Notes: generated from the letters alone by a model not told the origin. A stretch of DNA of 64,000 nt from Sporosarcina trichiuri (GCF_030406775.1 NZ_CP129119.1:2321001-2385000), one strand, 5' to 3'; shown: positions 1 through 10,127, counted from the stretch's first letter. Translations and numbers: made by a program.

Positions 1-130
1 TGACGTAGTTGTCTGCCACTTCACTGATGTGGACAAGTCCTGTTACGCCGGTCGGCAATTCAACGAATGCCCCAAAATTAGTGATCCCTGTCACTTTACC
101 CTCTAATTTGCTGCCTACTTCAATTGACAT
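1..130 (-). CDS. yabR: S1-domain RNA-binding protein YabR (partial)
   Basis: This is the N-terminal 43 residues of an S1-type OB-fold RNA-binding protein; the rest lies beyond the left edge. The visible part starts [20 protein letters not shown] and continues with [20 protein letters not shown], the conserved beginning of the S1 motif. A strong AAGGAGGAG ribosome binding site lies 8-9 bases upstream of the ATG. It is the last gene of the yabM-N-O-P-Q-divIC-yabR order of B. subtilis. The family is general RNA-binding, related to polynucleotide phosphorylase S1 domains, and its exact role is not settled. Confidence 0.9.
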   Translation of the reverse strand, partial: MSIEVGSKLEGKVTGITNFGAFVELPTGVTGLVHISEVADNYV

Positions 131-260
131 AAAAAAAATGCTCCTCCTTAGAATTTAAGCGGGCCTTCCTTTCAGAAAGCCTAGCAACCGTTTTTACGGG
201 TCCTGCCTGCGCAAGATTCCTACTTTCATTATATCCAACAAAAAAAGAGTGTCAATAAGA

Positions 261-680
261 CTACTCTTTTCCGTCATCTTTTTTGTCCAGTTTTTTCTTC
301 CCTTCCGGAAGGGAGAAGATGATTTCACCCTCATTGGAAACGAAATACTCTTTCCGGGCCAATTTTGCAATGTATTCTTCGTCGTCCAGTTTCAGCAGCT
401 GTTTCTTCAGCTGCTCCTGCTCGCCCGTCTTCACGGCGAGCTGTTCGATCAATTCCTGTTTCTCCAGCTGTTTGGCTGCGAGCAATTCCTTCTGCTGATG
501 ATTGTAGACCGCAATGCCGCCGAATGTGACGATGGCGATCATCGCAAACACGAGCAGTTTCACTTTCAGCCGCTTCTTCTGTTTGCGCCGCCAGTCCTCT
601 TTGCGCTGCATGGAGCGGACATATTCAGTTTCAATTGACGCAACAGATGAGGAATTCAGTTTCCTTGCCTTTTGCTCCAT
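261..680 (-). CDS. divIC: Septum formation initiator DivIC
   Basis: A 139-residue bitopic membrane protein of the divisome. About 38 basic N-terminal cytoplasmic residues are followed by one membrane helix (about residues 39-60, KLLVFAMIAIVTFGGIAVY). An extracellular coiled coil follows (about 62-100, rich in E, Q, K and L), then the conserved short domain around EEYIAKLARKEYFVSNEGEI. DivIC pairs with FtsL and DivIB/FtsQ to recruit and activate septal peptidoglycan synthesis. Length and position just after yabQ match B. subtilis. The C-terminus is unusually lysine-rich (KKKLDKKDDGKE). Confidence 0.95.
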   Translation of the reverse strand: MEQKARKLNSSSVASIETEYVRSMQRKEDWRRKQKKRLKVKLLVFAMIAIVTFGGIAVYNHQQKELLAAKQLEKQELIEQLAVKTGEQEQLKKQLLKLDDEEYIAKLARKEYFVSNEGEIIFSLPEGKKKLDKKDDGKE

Positions 681-735
681 CTCCTGTACAGCCCCCTCAA
701 CTACAATTTACAGATGGTTCTTTCCCCAGTATACG

Positions 736-1203
736 TCATGCCGCCCTTTTTTTGAAGGATAAGTTGGCAAAACGGCGATAGATATACCGGATTGGTCCCA
801 ATAGGACGTAGACCACTGTAAAAAGGATGCGGAACACTGCCCGGATGCAGACATATACCAGCCGGATGATCCAGGTGACCGGCCGGATGACCAGCACAAT
901 GACCAGCCTGCCGAACAGACGGAACGGTCTATGGAACAGACTCGCATACAGCAGCAGACCGGCCAGCTGGGCGATCGGATCGTACATCCGCCACTCGCCC
1001 GCACGGTATTCAAACAGGACAGCGAAAGCGAAGCAGCCGGCAAGCAGCCAGCCCGCGCCTTCCAGAAGGCCGGAGATCCTCCGGATGTACGATGCTTTCT
1101 GCGTCCGGTCGATCCCTGTACCGATCATGTCCATGAACGCGCCTGCAATGACCCCTGAACCGATCATCGCAAGCAGGCTGAGGAACTGGCCGGAGATGCT
1201 CAT
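736..1203 (-). CDS. yabQ: Spore cortex biosynthesis protein YabQ
   Basis: A 155-residue polytopic membrane protein with about four hydrophobic segments (roughly residues 5-25, 50-66, 78-90 and 100-135). It belongs to the YabQ family, needed for spore cortex formation in B. subtilis and made in the mother cell under sigma-E. The start codon overlaps the yabP stop by 4 bases (ATGA), so the two genes are translationally coupled. The C-terminus is strongly basic (YRRFANLSFKKRAA). The family call rests on position and the overall membrane pattern rather than on a catalytic motif. Confidence 0.9.
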   Translation of the reverse strand: MSISGQFLSLLAMIGSGVIAGAFMDMIGTGIDRTQKASYIRRISGLLEGAGWLLAGCFAFAVLFEYRAGEWRMYDPIAQLAGLLLYASLFHRPFRLFGRLVIVLVIRPVTWIIRLVYVCIRAVFRILFTVVYVLLGPIRYIYRRFANLSFKKRAA

Positions 1204-1496
1204 CCGAACAATTTATGGAGGAAATTACGGGAGCCTGTCTCTTCTTCATCGTACTGCAGTGTGCTGACAGAGCCCTCCAATGTGAGAAGGCCTTTGTCGA
1301 CATCCAAGTGGACGATGCGTAATTCTTCTCCTTTGATGGTCAGCATTCCCTGGGACGTGCGGACGAGGAACTCTTCTTGGTCGAACCGGTCGATAGTCTT
1401 TACAGAAGTGAGATCCATTCGTTTCCGGTTGCGCATGGTGACGACGTGGTCGCCGGATGGGATTGTGTACGTCGGACTTTCAGTTTGAATTTGCAT
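1200..1496 (-). CDS. yabP: Sporulation protein YabP
   Basis: A 98-residue protein of the YabP/YqfC family, a mother-cell sporulation factor associated with spore coat or cortex morphogenesis. The family signature is visible: HVVTMRNRKRMDLTSVKTIDRFDQEEFLVRTSQGMLTIKGEELRI, where beta-rich turns precede LHIxxLDxxxGxLxLxG-like sequence (IVHLDVDKGLLTLEG). It is followed by yabQ with a 4-base overlap. An 86-base gap carrying a terminator separates it from yabO upstream, so yabP-yabQ can be transcribed separately, as expected for sigma-E genes. Confidence 0.93.
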   Translation of the reverse strand: MQIQTESPTYTIPSGDHVVTMRNRKRMDLTSVKTIDRFDQEEFLVRTSQGMLTIKGEELRIVHLDVDKGLLTLEGSVSTLQYDEEETGSRNFLHKLFG

Positions 1497-1546
1497 AGTC
1501 TGTCCTCCTGTCGATTTTGTACACTGCCATCCTATGCGCGTCCAAT

Positions 1547-1577
1547 AAAAAACATGACAGGAAAAGATCCTGTCATG
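1547..1577 (-). terminator. Rho-independent terminator after yabO
   Basis: On the minus strand, an inverted repeat GCATGACAGGA/TCCTGTCATG encloses a short loop and is followed by six T residues. It sits 6 bases past the yabO stop and separates the vegetative genes from the sporulation pair yabP-yabQ. Confidence 0.85.
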
Positions 1578-1582
1578 CCTCC

Positions 1583-1873
1583 TCAGTCTTCATCGTCCAC
1601 GAATTCCGGTTCCACTTTGTCGAGTTTTTCTTCTTTGACGATCGTGTACATCGCAGCTGCATCCTCTTTTTTCGTGGAGGCTTTCAGTTCGTTCACTGTG
1701 ACGGTGACGATCTTCTGGCCGAACCGGATGGCGAGTTCATTGCCCGGTGCCACATCCGATGATGCTTTCGCGACTTTCCCGTCGATCGTGATCCGACCCT
1801 GGTCCGCGACCTGTTTTGCGAGTGTCCTTCTTTTGATAAGCCTGGATACTTTCAAGAATTTATCGAGTCTCAT
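1583..1873 (-). CDS. rqcP: RNA-binding S4 domain protein YabO/RqcP
   Basis: A 96-residue S4-domain protein. The open frame extends upstream, but MRLDKFLKVSRLIKRRTLAK at 1873 has the right ribosome binding site (AGGAGGA, 6-7 bases away) and matches the family start. The S4 fold is visible as RLDKFLKVSRLIKRRTLAKQVADQGRI followed by KASSDVAPGNELAIRFG. The B. subtilis homologue (YabO, RqcP) works with RqcH on stalled 50S subunits, stabilising tRNA during C-terminal alanine tailing. The start overlaps the end of yabN by 14 bases. The tail is acidic (EPEFVDDED). Confidence 0.93.
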   Translation of the reverse strand: MRLDKFLKVSRLIKRRTLAKQVADQGRITIDGKVAKASSDVAPGNELAIRFGQKIVTVTVNELKASTKKEDAAAMYTIVKEEKLDKVEPEFVDDED

Positions 1874-3332
1874 GCTGGGTTCCTCCTGTCCGTTTGGCAT
1901 CTTGCCAGAATTGTTCCAGCTCGTCCAGTGTATAATCGCTGAATGAACCGCGCCCGGCGGCTACGGCCTGTTCGATGTAGCCGAACCGCGTGCTGAACTT
2001 GCGGTTGGCATGCTGCATCGCTTCCTCCGGTGAGAGCTTCAGGAACCGGGCGATGTTGACGAGCGTGAAGAACACGTCGCCGAGTTCGTCCGTGCGGGTA
2101 TCCTGCGTCCCTTCTGCCACTTCGTCCTTGAATTCCTGCCATTCCTCTTCGAACTTATCGAATGCTCCTTTTACATCCTCCCAGTCGAATCCGACCCGGG
2201 CTGCCGCCTTCTGGTAATTGAACGAGGTCAGCAGGGACGAGCTTGTCAGCGCCTGTCCGTCGAGCAGGGAGGTACGCTCCGGTTTCTCAGCCGCCTTGAT
2301 GGCCTGCCAATTGGTCAGGACATCCTCTGTATCCTCGACTTCAATTTCCCCGAAAACATGCGGATGCCTGCGGATCATCTTATCCCCGACCGCCTGCAGG
2401 ATGTCTTCCATAGCGAAATAGCCTTCATCCTCCCCGATCTGCGCATGCAGGAAGACCTGCAGCAGCACATCACCGAGCTCCTCGATGAGCCCGTCATCGT
2501 CTTCCCGATCGATCGCATCAAGGACTTCGTGCGCTTCTTCTATCAGATATCGTTTCAGCGACTCATGCGTCTGTTCCCGATCCCACGGGCAGCCGTCCGG
2601 TCCGCGGAGTGCGGCAATGATCGCGCGGAATGTCCGCCATTCCTTCAGCCTGTCCGTCTGTTCAGGGACAGGCGGCACGTAGACCGTCGTCAGGTTGTCG
2701 ATCTCCGTCTCGCGGTCGAGTTCTACAAGCGGAAGGGTGCGCACCCGCTCAAGCGACGTCCCGGCCGCCTTCACAATCGTGACCGGATGTTCGACCGGGT
2801 ATTTCTCGAGCAGTGCCAGTTTTACATCCGAAGCGACGAACGCATCATAGACCTGGCCGATCAGGATATGCTGCTGCATCAGCACATCATCCTGATGCAG
2901 GTCCGCTGCATCCAAAAGCTGGAACCCTTCAATCGGATCGATGCGGAGTGCCGAAAAGATCGGGTCGAGGAAGCTGCTGCCTCCCGCGATCTCCAGGATG
3001 GCATTCCCTGCCCGTTCCTGCTCGATCAGCAGCTGGACAGTACGTTCCGCAACGAGCGGATGGCCGGGCACAGCATATACAACCGGCTGTTCCGATGCCA
3101 GCTCCGTCAGCTGCCGGACAATCTCCTCATAGACCGCTTCGAACGAATCATTTGCCTCATAGACGGCATCGAAACTCCGCACCTGGACACCTTCCGCTTT
3201 CAGCTCGTCGACGGCCGGATGATGATCCGTCCGGACGATGAGCGTACCGGCGGCTTTCAATTTCCTGTAGACGCCAAGCGGCAGTTGGTCGAGTTCACCG
3301 GCACCAAGGCCGATTATCGTTATTTTTTCCAT
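1860..3332 (-). CDS. yabN: MazG-type nucleoside triphosphate pyrophosphohydrolase with methylase-like domain (YabN)
   Basis: A 490-residue fusion. Residues 1-220 form a tetrapyrrole-methylase-like fold (start ITIIGLGAGELDQLPLGVY; later VYAVPGHPLVAE). Residues about 232-480 carry two MazG modules: CPWDREQTHESLKRYLIEEAHEV and EELGDVLLQVFLHAQIGED give the Mg2+-binding EEXXE/EXXD pattern, and TDELGDVFFTLVNIARF repeats it. MazG enzymes hydrolyse NTPs to NMP and PPi, cleaning nucleotide pools. The methylase-like half has no known substrate. It starts 4 bases after the yabM stop and overlaps yabO at its 3' end. Confidence 0.94.
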   Translation of the reverse strand: MEKITIIGLGAGELDQLPLGVYRKLKAAGTLIVRTDHHPAVDELKAEGVQVRSFDAVYEANDSFEAVYEEIVRQLTELASEQPVVYAVPGHPLVAERTVQLLIEQERAGNAILEIAGGSSFLDPIFSALRIDPIEGFQLLDAADLHQDDVLMQQHILIGQVYDAFVASDVKLALLEKYPVEHPVTIVKAAGTSLERVRTLPLVELDRETEIDNLTTVYVPPVPEQTDRLKEWRTFRAIIAALRGPDGCPWDREQTHESLKRYLIEEAHEVLDAIDREDDDGLIEELGDVLLQVFLHAQIGEDEGYFAMEDILQAVGDKMIRRHPHVFGEIEVEDTEDVLTNWQAIKAAEKPERTSLLDGQALTSSSLLTSFNYQKAAARVGFDWEDVKGAFDKFEEEWQEFKDEVAEGTQDTRTDELGDVFFTLVNIARFLKLSPEEAMQHANRKFSTRFGYIEQAVAAGRGSFSDYTLDELEQFWQDAKRTGGTQHETR

Positions 3333-3336
3333 ACAA

Positions 3337-4926
3337 TCACCTTCTCTTTTTCGTCAATACCAGCTGCACGCGCGCAAGCCGTTTCCCGAACGGCAACAAA
3401 TACCAATCCCGGTCGCCCAGCACACGCGTCTTCATGATGATGAACAGGAATACGGCAGCGCCGAGTCCGACAGCGGGCAACGCCGACAGTGCTGCAGACA
3501 GCCGGCTGTCCCCTGCCAGGCCTGCCGCATCGATTCCCGCTGTCCAGGCGAGCACAACGGCCGCCATTGCAGCGCCTGCCGCACCTATCCAGCCATAGAA
3601 CCTGGCAGGGGCCAGGCGCGCCGGCCAGGTTTTCTTGAAGAGTAAAAGCAGACCCGCCGCTGTTACCGCAAACCCGATATTGCCGGCAAGCGCTGCCCCG
3701 GCAATCCCGTATACAGGGACGAGCAGGACATTCGACAGGACCTTCACAGCCAGCCCGAGTACCAGCCAGGCTGCCGGGCCTTTCCCGGAACCGGCCCCCT
3801 GCAGGATTGCACAGAGCGGCAGTACGAGCGACAGCCAGAAAATCTGCAGGCAGAAGATCGCAAGTGCGCCGGAACCGTCTCTTGTTTCAAACAATAACAC
3901 ATTCACATAAGGCAGCAGAAGCGCAAGACCGAGTGCGGCTGCAAATCCGAACAAGACAGCAACACGGTACGTCAGCTGTACGAACGGCCAGGCGCTCCGT
4001 CCTCCGCTTCTTGCCGTATGGTGCGCGATCAGCGGCACAATCGCCATCGCGAGCGTCGTGGCGATCAGGCTGCCGAGCTGCAGCAGCGGCTGGCCGCGGT
4101 CATAGATCCCTTTCAGGACCATGGCAGCCGTGTCATCGATGCTGTCCGCTGTCAGCAGGTTCAGTACCGTGAATGCATCCGCCAGCTGATACAGCAGGAG
4201 GATGAGGGAACTTGCACTCAGACTGACACTGACGACGGTCAGTTCGCGGATGACGCGTTTCCGGTCGATGGCTGCGGGCCTGGCGCGCACGGACCGGCGA
4301 TGCCAGAGTGCCAGGATCAGGACGCCGGCAGCCTGGCCGATCACGGTCCCAATGACTGCAATCTCCCCTGTCGTATACAGCGACGCGCCCGAACGAACCG
4401 CGAGCCACGTACCCGCCAGAATGATGGCGACGCGGATTCCCTGCTCGCCGACACCCGACACGGCGATCGGCATCATGTCCCCTTTGGATTGGAAGACCCC
4501 CTTGTACACCGCAAGCAGAGGCATGACCAGCAAAATATAGGCACCCGCACGCAGCAGCGGCGCCAGGGCGGCATCCCCCATCATCCGTGCGATCGTTTGA
4601 GCACCGGTCAGCAGCCCTGCGAACGCGAGTATGCTCAGTACACTCAGATAGACGAACGATAAATTGATGATCGCCCGCCGTTCACCGGGATGTTCCGTAC
4701 CCGCCAGCAGCTTGGAAATGGAAACCGCCGCACCGTACGTCGTCCAGATCACGAAGATCCCGGTGATCGGGTACACTTGCTGATAAATGTAGAACCCTTT
4801 GTCCCCGACCAAGTTCTGGAAGGGGACACGGTACACGGCCCCGAGCAGTTTGACAATCAAGGCGGAGACCGTCAGCATTGACGCGCCTTTCATAAATGTT
4901 TTCATATTCCAATCGCCTGCTGCCAT
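3337..4926 (-). CDS. yabM: MATE/MOP-like polysaccharide flippase, SpoVB/YabM family
   Basis: A 529-residue membrane protein with about 14 hydrophobic segments from the MOP exporter superfamily (SpoVB/MurJ-like lipid-linked oligosaccharide flippases). The N-terminal family signature is clear: FMKGASMLTVSALIVKLLGA, then YRVPFQNLVGDKGFYIYQQVYPI. The ATG at 4926 is preceded by AGAGGA 6 bases away; an internal ATG at 4905 is an alternative. It sits between spoVT and yabN as yabM does in B. subtilis. The transported substrate cannot be read from sequence; spore peptidoglycan precursors are plausible. Confidence 0.9.
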   Translation of the reverse strand: MAAGDWNMKTFMKGASMLTVSALIVKLLGAVYRVPFQNLVGDKGFYIYQQVYPITGIFVIWTTYGAAVSISKLLAGTEHPGERRAIINLSFVYLSVLSILAFAGLLTGAQTIARMMGDAALAPLLRAGAYILLVMPLLAVYKGVFQSKGDMMPIAVSGVGEQGIRVAIILAGTWLAVRSGASLYTTGEIAVIGTVIGQAAGVLILALWHRRSVRARPAAIDRKRVIRELTVVSVSLSASSLILLLYQLADAFTVLNLLTADSIDDTAAMVLKGIYDRGQPLLQLGSLIATTLAMAIVPLIAHHTARSGGRSAWPFVQLTYRVAVLFGFAAALGLALLLPYVNVLLFETRDGSGALAIFCLQIFWLSLVLPLCAILQGAGSGKGPAAWLVLGLAVKVLSNVLLVPVYGIAGAALAGNIGFAVTAAGLLLLFKKTWPARLAPARFYGWIGAAGAAMAAVVLAWTAGIDAAGLAGDSRLSAALSALPAVGLGAAVFLFIIMKTRVLGDRDWYLLPFGKRLARVQLVLTKKRR

Positions 4927-5006
4927 GCTGAGTCCTCTTTCGTTTTGTGGATGGTGTCCATTATACCACTGCCCGCTTGAAACGACAGCTTCCCGGGGGC
5001 ACGCAC

Positions 5007-5046
5007 AAAAAAACCTGCACGTCCTGAAGGGTTCAGGCGGTGCAGG
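5007..5046 (-). terminator. Rho-independent terminator after spoVT
   Basis: On the minus strand CCTGCAC and GTGCAGG pair around an inner CCTGAA/TTCAGG helix, followed by seven T residues. It begins 5 bases after the spoVT stop codon. Confidence 0.85.
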
Positions 5047-5050
5047 CAGA

Positions 5051-5587
5051 TTACTGTTCCATCTGTTTGGCTAAAAACAAGGCGGCCGTTTCGGCAGTCT
5101 TCTGTTCGGCTTCCCCGACAAAGTGGACTTTCGACAATAAATAGATTGCGCCGATGGTATCACCGTTCACAACAATCGGAGTGACACAGTAGGATTTCAC
5201 ATGCTCGGTCTGTCCCGGCACCCATTCCACGGTCTTCTCCATTTTTTCCGTCACCATCGCCCGCTGCTTCAGCAGCTCTTCAGCGTCGGCAGACACCTGC
5301 CGATTCAAATAGTCCTTCTTCGGAAGACCGGCCACCGCGATGATTTCATCCCGGTCACTGATAAGTGCCGGCGTGCCCAATGTCTGATAAAGTGTTTCTG
5401 CATATTCCGCTGCAAACTGGCCGAGTTCGGAAATCGGGGAATACTTTTTCAGGATGACTTCGCCGTCCCGATCCGTAAAAATTTCAAGAGGGTCCCCTTC
5501 CCGGATCCGGAGCGTTCGCCGGATTTCTTTCGGGATGACCACCCTTCCCAAGTCATCGATCCTGCGGACAATACCGGTTGCCTTCAT
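5051..5587 (-). CDS. spoVT: Stage V sporulation regulator SpoVT
   Basis: A 178-residue forespore transcription regulator. Residues 1-50 form an AbrB-type swapped-hairpin DNA-binding domain (MKATGIVRRIDDLGRVVIPK, then EIRRTLRIREGDPLEIF), clearly paralogous to AbrB at 23399. Residues about 55-178 form a GAF domain (ALISDRDEIIAVAGL ... VNGDTIGAIYLLSK). In B. subtilis SpoVT tunes sigma-G regulon timing and germination traits. The length matches. It is flanked by mfd and yabM as in B. subtilis and is followed by its own terminator. Confidence 0.96.
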   Translation of the reverse strand: MKATGIVRRIDDLGRVVIPKEIRRTLRIREGDPLEIFTDRDGEVILKKYSPISELGQFAAEYAETLYQTLGTPALISDRDEIIAVAGLPKKDYLNRQVSADAEELLKQRAMVTEKMEKTVEWVPGQTEHVKSYCVTPIVVNGDTIGAIYLLSKVHFVGEAEQKTAETAALFLAKQMEQ

Positions 5588-5669
5588 GCATGATGCCTCA
5601 CTTTCTAATTGAAATCCGCTTTACGGACTCAGTATGCTTCATGCATGGGCATTTTATGCAGGGACGGGA

Positions 5670-8600
5670 CTATCCGGCATCCACTTCGGCAGTTTCTTTC
5701 TCGGCTGTCCGCAGCAGCTGTATGATCTTTTCAAGCACATCGAACTCCGTCTGTTTACCGAGTTTCCGGTCATCGATCGTGATGACCAGCCGGCCGTCAT
5801 CCATCGTGAAGCCGACAGCACGGCCATAGGCCATCGTTTTCGAGACGAGTTTCGCACCGTCCGTCTTCGCGGTCCCTTCAGCGGAGAACCGGATTTCGAT
5901 GACGGACTGCTGTTTTTTGATGGAGGCAACGCCCGCTTCTTTCCCCCACGCTTTCAGGCGGCCTACGCGAAGCAGCAGTTCCGCTTCGAACGGCAGATCG
6001 CCGAACCGGTCGGTCATCTCGTCCCACAGTTCGTTGAAATCCTGCTCACCCTCAATCGCTTTCACGCGTTTATACATCTGGATCTTCTGGTAGCCGTCCT
6101 TGATGTACGTATCCGGCAGATAGGCATTGATCGGCAGGGAGATCTCCAGGTCAGGCCGGTCTTCTTTCGAGATGCCGGTCTGTTTCTCCTCCACGGCTTC
6201 CTGCAACATCTGGGAATAGAGATCGAACCCGACCGAATCGATGAATCCGTGCTGTTGGGATCCGAGCAGATTCCCGGCTCCCCGGATGGACAGGTCACGC
6301 ATTGCAATTTTGAATCCGGAGCCGAGTTCCGTGAATTCCTTGATGGCCTGCAGACGGTTCTCCGCCACTTCCGTCAGCACTTTGTCGCGCTGATACAGGA
6401 AATAGGCATAGGCAACCCGGTTCGACCGTCCGACACGGCCTCGCAGCTGATACAGCTGGGACAGGCCCATGCGGTCGGCGTCATGGACGAGCAGCGTATT
6501 GACGTTCGGGATATCGATTCCTGTCTCGATGATCGTCGTGGTCACGAGGACATCATACTCCCCTTCGAGGAAGCTGAGGATGATCTCTTCCAGCGCCGCT
6601 TCCCCCATCTGTCCGTGTGCGAATCCGACACGGGCTTCCGGCACCAGCTGACGGATCTCATCAACCTTTTTCGTCATATCCTCCACCCGGTTATACAAGT
6701 AGAACACTTGTCCGCCGCGGGACATCTCCCTCTCAATTGCCTCGCGCACCAGCGCCAGGTTATCCTCCATGACATAGGTCTGGACAGGGAACCGGTTAGC
6801 TGGCGGTGTTTCGATGATCGACAGGTCGCGTACACCGATCATCGACATATGCAGCGTTCTCGGAATCGGCGTCGCGGTGAGTGTCAGTACATCGACATTC
6901 GTCTTCAGCTGTTTCAGCTTTTCTTTGTGTGTGACGCCGAACCGCTGTTCCTCGTCGACGATCAGCAGGCCGAGGTCCTGATAGGCAACGTCCTTCGACA
7001 GCAGGCGGTGTGTGCCCACGACGATATCGACCGTGCCGTTCTTCAGTCCTTTCTTGGTCTCTGTCTGCTGTTTTTTCGACCGGAACCGGTTGAGCAGGGA
7101 GACCTCGATCGGGAAGTCGGCGAACCGCGACTTCATCGTCTCGTAATGCTGCTGGGCGAGAATTGTCGTCGGCACGAGGAATGCGACCTGCTTGCCGTCC
7201 GATACAGCTTTGAATGCAGCACGGATGGCCACTTCCGTCTTGCCATACCCGACGTCCCCGCAGAGCAGCCGGTCCATCGGCCGTTCCTTCTCCATGTCCT
7301 GCTTCACTTCGACAATGGACCGGAGCTGATCGTCCGTCTCTTCATAAGGGAATGCATTTTCGAAGGACCGCTGCAGGTCATCGTCTTTCGAGAAGGCGAA
7401 CCCTTTCTGGGCTTCCCTCTCCGCATACAGCTTGATGAGGTCATCGGCGATGTCTTTCACGGCTGCTGACACTTTCGTCTTCGTCTTCTTCCATTCCGCC
7501 CCGCCGAGCTTGTGGAGCTTCGGCTCTTTGTCACCGGATGCGACATACTTCTGTACGAGGTCGATCTGATCGGCCGGCACGAACAGCTTATCTTCGCCGC
7601 GGTAGCGGATATCGAGATAGTCCTTGCTGACACCGCCGACATCCAAGGTCACGACACCATAATACTTACCGATGCCGTGCTGGACGTGCACGATATAATC
7701 GCCGGGTTTGATTTCCGAATAGTTTTTGATGCGTTCCGCGTTCGAGATTTTCTGCGGACGGGCTTTCCGCCTCGGTTTCCCTTTGAACAGTTCACCGTCC
7801 GTGATGACAGCGAGATGCTGCAGCGGCAGCTCGAACCCGGCATGGAGACTGCCGTCGATGACTGTGATCATGCCGGCTTCCGCAGCAGCCGCGTTCCCGG
7901 TTGCCTGAATATCATAATCGGCCAGGATGGACCGGACTTTTTCGACCCGGTCGCGCCCTTCTGCGACAACGAATACATTGAAGCCGCCATGCTGCCAGCG
8001 CTCCGTCTCCGCTTTCAGCAGGTTCATCTGTCCGTGGAACTCCTGCATCGGCTTGCAGGAATAGGACAGCACTTCCTTCACCGTAATTCCCGGGAGGGTC
8101 CGTGTAAACAGGGACGTATACAGCTTTTGGGCAGTGAGCGCGGCATGCACTTCAGCAAACGGCACAGACAGCACCGCGTCATGTACGATCTTTCCTTCTT
8201 CCAGCAACGACAGGCGCCATTCCTCTTCGTCTTTCTCAAGCATGGCCGCGCCTTCCTGGACCCGGTTGATTTCATCGAAAACGACAAGCGCATCATCCGG
8301 CAAGTAGGTGTTGAGGGTCGTGACCTGGTCCCCCGCGAAGCCGGCGTACTTCACCATGCTTTCCGGCTGGACGCCAGCTCTCATCAGTTCGATATCCCCG
8401 GAGATCGTCTCCAGCAGATTCTCTTTGACTGTCTCGTCTTTGACTTTTTTCAGGCTCTTGGCAAGTGCCGCTTCCAGCTTGTCTGCGATTATCAGCAGAT
8501 CCCCGGCAGACCAGGAGAATTCGGATGCCGGCTGCAGGCTGACGTCTGTCAGTTTGCCCGTGGAACGCTGGTCTTCGGCCGAGAATGTCCTGATTGAATC

Positions 8601-9203
8601 CACATCGGTGTCGAACAGCTCAATCCGGATCGGATCGTCCGCCGTCAGCGGATAGATATCCAGGATTCCGCCCCGTAAAGCGAATTCCCCGGGAGCGGTG
8701 ACCATGTCTTTCCGGGCATACCCCATGCCGGTCAGCCGATTCAGCCAGCTGTCCATATTGATACTGTCTCCGACAGATACGGAAAGGGTGCCCGCGGCGA
8801 ACCGGCCCTTTGTCGGGATCAGTTTCTTCAATCCGGCGACAGGCGTGATGTAGATGCCTTGTCCTTTGGATGCCAGATGGCTGAGCGTGTCGATCCGTCC
8901 TGCACGCAGTTCGAAGCTTGCGAATGCAAAGTCCGCCGCTATCAGTTCCTCTGCCGGATACAGATGGACACACTCCTCCCCCAGCTGTTTGACGAGATCG
9001 TCATATGTACGCTGTGCCTGCAGCATGTTCGGCGAAACGATGACCACCGGGCGGCCGATCTCCTGCTGGAGCGTCTGGAAGAACAGCGTCTTTGCGCCTC
9101 CTGTCAGACCTGTCAGCAGCTGCCGGTCCTGGCCTTTCGCCAATTTGTCCGCCAATTGCCCGATCTTTGCTGACTTCCGGTAATAGTTTACTAATGAGTC
9201 CAT
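5670..9203 (-). CDS. mfd: Transcription-repair coupling factor Mfd
   Basis: An 1177-residue SF2 translocase that pushes stalled RNA polymerase off lesions and recruits UvrA. The frame runs further upstream, but [20 protein letters not shown] at 9203 has AAAGGA upstream and gives exactly the B. subtilis length. Order: UvrB-like N-terminal part, RNA polymerase interaction domain ([20 protein letters not shown] ... [16 protein letters not shown]), translocase motifs [20 protein letters not shown] (Walker A) and [12 protein letters not shown] (DEEQ), [18 protein letters not shown], and the C-terminal TRCF domain. It lies between fin and spoVT. Confidence 0.97.
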   Translation of the reverse strand: MDSLVNYYRKSAKIGQLADKLAKGQDRQLLTGLTGGAKTLFFQTLQQEIGRPVVIVSPNMLQAQRTYDDLVKQLGEECVHLYPAEELIAADFAFASFELRAGRIDTLSHLASKGQGIYITPVAGLKKLIPTKGRFAAGTLSVSVGDSINMDSWLNRLTGMGYARKDMVTAPGEFALRGGILDIYPLTADDPIRIELFDTDVDSIRTFSAEDQRSTGKLTDVSLQPASEFSWSAGDLLIIADKLEAALAKSLKKVKDETVKENLLETISGDIELMRAGVQPESMVKYAGFAGDQVTTLNTYLPDDALVVFDEINRVQEGAAMLEKDEEEWRLSLLEEGKIVHDAVLSVPFAEVHAALTAQKLYTSLFTRTLPGITVKEVLSYSCKPMQEFHGQMNLLKAETERWQHGGFNVFVVAEGRDRVEKVRSILADYDIQATGNAAAAEAGMITVIDGSLHAGFELPLQHLAVITDGELFKGKPRRKARPQKISNAERIKNYSEIKPGDYIVHVQHGIGKYYGVVTLDVGGVSKDYLDIRYRGEDKLFVPADQIDLVQKYVASGDKEPKLHKLGGAEWKKTKTKVSAAVKDIADDLIKLYAEREAQKGFAFSKDDDLQRSFENAFPYEETDDQLRSIVEVKQDMEKERPMDRLLCGDVGYGKTEVAIRAAFKAVSDGKQVAFLVPTTILAQQHYETMKSRFADFPIEVSLLNRFRSKKQQTETKKGLKNGTVDIVVGTHRLLSKDVAYQDLGLLIVDEEQRFGVTHKEKLKQLKTNVDVLTLTATPIPRTLHMSMIGVRDLSIIETPPANRFPVQTYVMEDNLALVREAIEREMSRGGQVFYLYNRVEDMTKKVDEIRQLVPEARVGFAHGQMGEAALEEIILSFLEGEYDVLVTTTIIETGIDIPNVNTLLVHDADRMGLSQLYQLRGRVGRSNRVAYAYFLYQRDKVLTEVAENRLQAIKEFTELGSGFKIAMRDLSIRGAGNLLGSQQHGFIDSVGFDLYSQMLQEAVEEKQTGISKEDRPDLEISLPINAYLPDTYIKDGYQKIQMYKRVKAIEGEQDFNELWDEMTDRFGDLPFEAELLLRVGRLKAWGKEAGVASIKKQQSVIEIRFSAEGTAKTDGAKLVSKTMAYGRAVGFTMDDGRLVITIDDRKLGKQTEFDVLEKIIQLLRTAEKETAEVDAG

Positions 9204-9238
9204 TCGGATCCGTCCTTTCTCCGTGAAATGCATAAGCA

Positions 9239-9274
9239 CAAAAAGCTTTGCGCGCCTGCAGCAGGCGCCAAAGC
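9239..9274 (-). terminator. Rho-independent terminator after fin
   Basis: On the minus strand GCTTTGGCGCCTG and CAGGCGCGCAAAGC form a long stem with a CTG loop, followed by TTTTTG. It lies between the fin stop and the mfd start, so mfd probably has its own promoter. Confidence 0.8.
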
Positions 9275-9282
9275 CAGGCTTC

Positions 9283-9504
9283 TCACTGAAGCCACTTTTC
9301 AACTGTATAGTACTCGGGGAACATGCTCAGCGAGTCTTCGCACTGTTCGCAGATACAGCGGATTTCGAAGGATCCCCGGCCGTGCTCGGACAGGAACCCG
9401 TCATCCGATTTCTGCAGTTCAGCGATCGTTTCCTTCACGGACGCAAATGGCACGGAGCCGATCTCCGTCCGGCAATGCCCGCAGCGGTAGGTGACCATCC
9501 GCAT
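9283..9504 (-). CDS. fin: Anti-sigma-F factor Fin (YabK)
   Basis: A 73-residue zinc-binding protein with two CxxC pairs, YRCGHC near the N-terminus and IRCICEQC near residue 51. The family ending is also visible (PEYYTVEKWLQ). In B. subtilis Fin is made in the forespore under sigma-F and inhibits sigma-F to allow the switch to sigma-G. It sits between pth and mfd, the conserved place for yabK. The ATG at 9498 (MVTYRCG) is an equally possible start two codons downstream. Confidence 0.9.
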   Translation of the reverse strand: MRMVTYRCGHCRTEIGSVPFASVKETIAELQKSDDGFLSEHGRGSFEIRCICEQCEDSLSMFPEYYTVEKWLQ

Positions 9505-9569
9505 CGCCGCCTTTCAAATGTACATGCTGTACAAGTATAGGCAGCACAGACAGCGCTTATGCCTGCGGG

Positions 9570-10127
9570 TCAGTTATAGTCGTTCATCACTTCAAGGAAC
9601 GGTCTGCCCAGCCAGTCGCGGCAGGCAGCGGCGCTGCGTTCGACGGCCTCACGGATGAGCGGCTGTTCCTCCTCGGAAAAAGGACCCAGTACATAATCCG
9701 CTACCGCCATGCGGCCGTCCGGACGGCCGATGCCGATCCTGACCCGGTTGAACACGTCGGTCCCCAAGTGGGCAATAAGGGATTTCACGCCGTTATGCCC
9801 GCCAGCCCCGCCTTTCGCCCGCAGCCGCAGTTTGCCGGGCGTAAGATCGAGATCATCATAGATGACGGCGATGTCCTCATCGTCCGCTTCGAAGTAATCC
9901 ATCAGCGGCCGCACGCATTCGCCGGACAAGTTCATATAGGTGAGCGGTTTCACGAGCATCACTTTTTCACCGCCGGCCCGGACGGTCGTATAGAGACCGT
10001 TGAATTTCGTCTGGAAGGCGGGTGCATCCAGCTGTTCCGCCAGCAGATCGATCGCTTGAAAACCGACATTGTGACGGGTCATTTCATATTGTTTACCCGG
10101 ATTTCCGAGTCCGATGATCATTTTCAT
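9570..10127 (-). CDS. pth: Peptidyl-tRNA hydrolase (Pth/SpoVC)
   Basis: A 185-residue enzyme that releases tRNA from peptidyl-tRNAs that drop off the ribosome. Visible active-site elements: [20 protein letters not shown] (Asn near residue 8 and the catalytic His of TRHNVGF), [10 protein letters not shown], the IYDDLDL aspartates, and [13 protein letters not shown]. Length and family match B. subtilis SpoVC. It is transcribed after ctc but separated from it by a terminator. Confidence 0.97.
   Translation of the reverse strand: MKMIIGLGNPGKQYEMTRHNVGFQAIDLLAEQLDAPAFQTKFNGLYTTVRAGGEKVMLVKPLTYMNLSGECVRPLMDYFEADDEDIAVIYDDLDLTPGKLRLRAKGGAGGHNGVKSLIAHLGTDVFNRVRIGIGRPDGRMAVADYVLGPFSEEEQPLIREAVERSAAACRDWLGRPFLEVMNDYN

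Noticed and set aside
5634..7469. A 611-codon plus-strand frame opposite mfd, and similar long antisense frames opposite yabN, dnaX, hom and other genes
   Set aside because: They lie opposite strongly conserved genes, lack ribosome sites and show no protein family features. G/C-rich codon positions keep such frames open.
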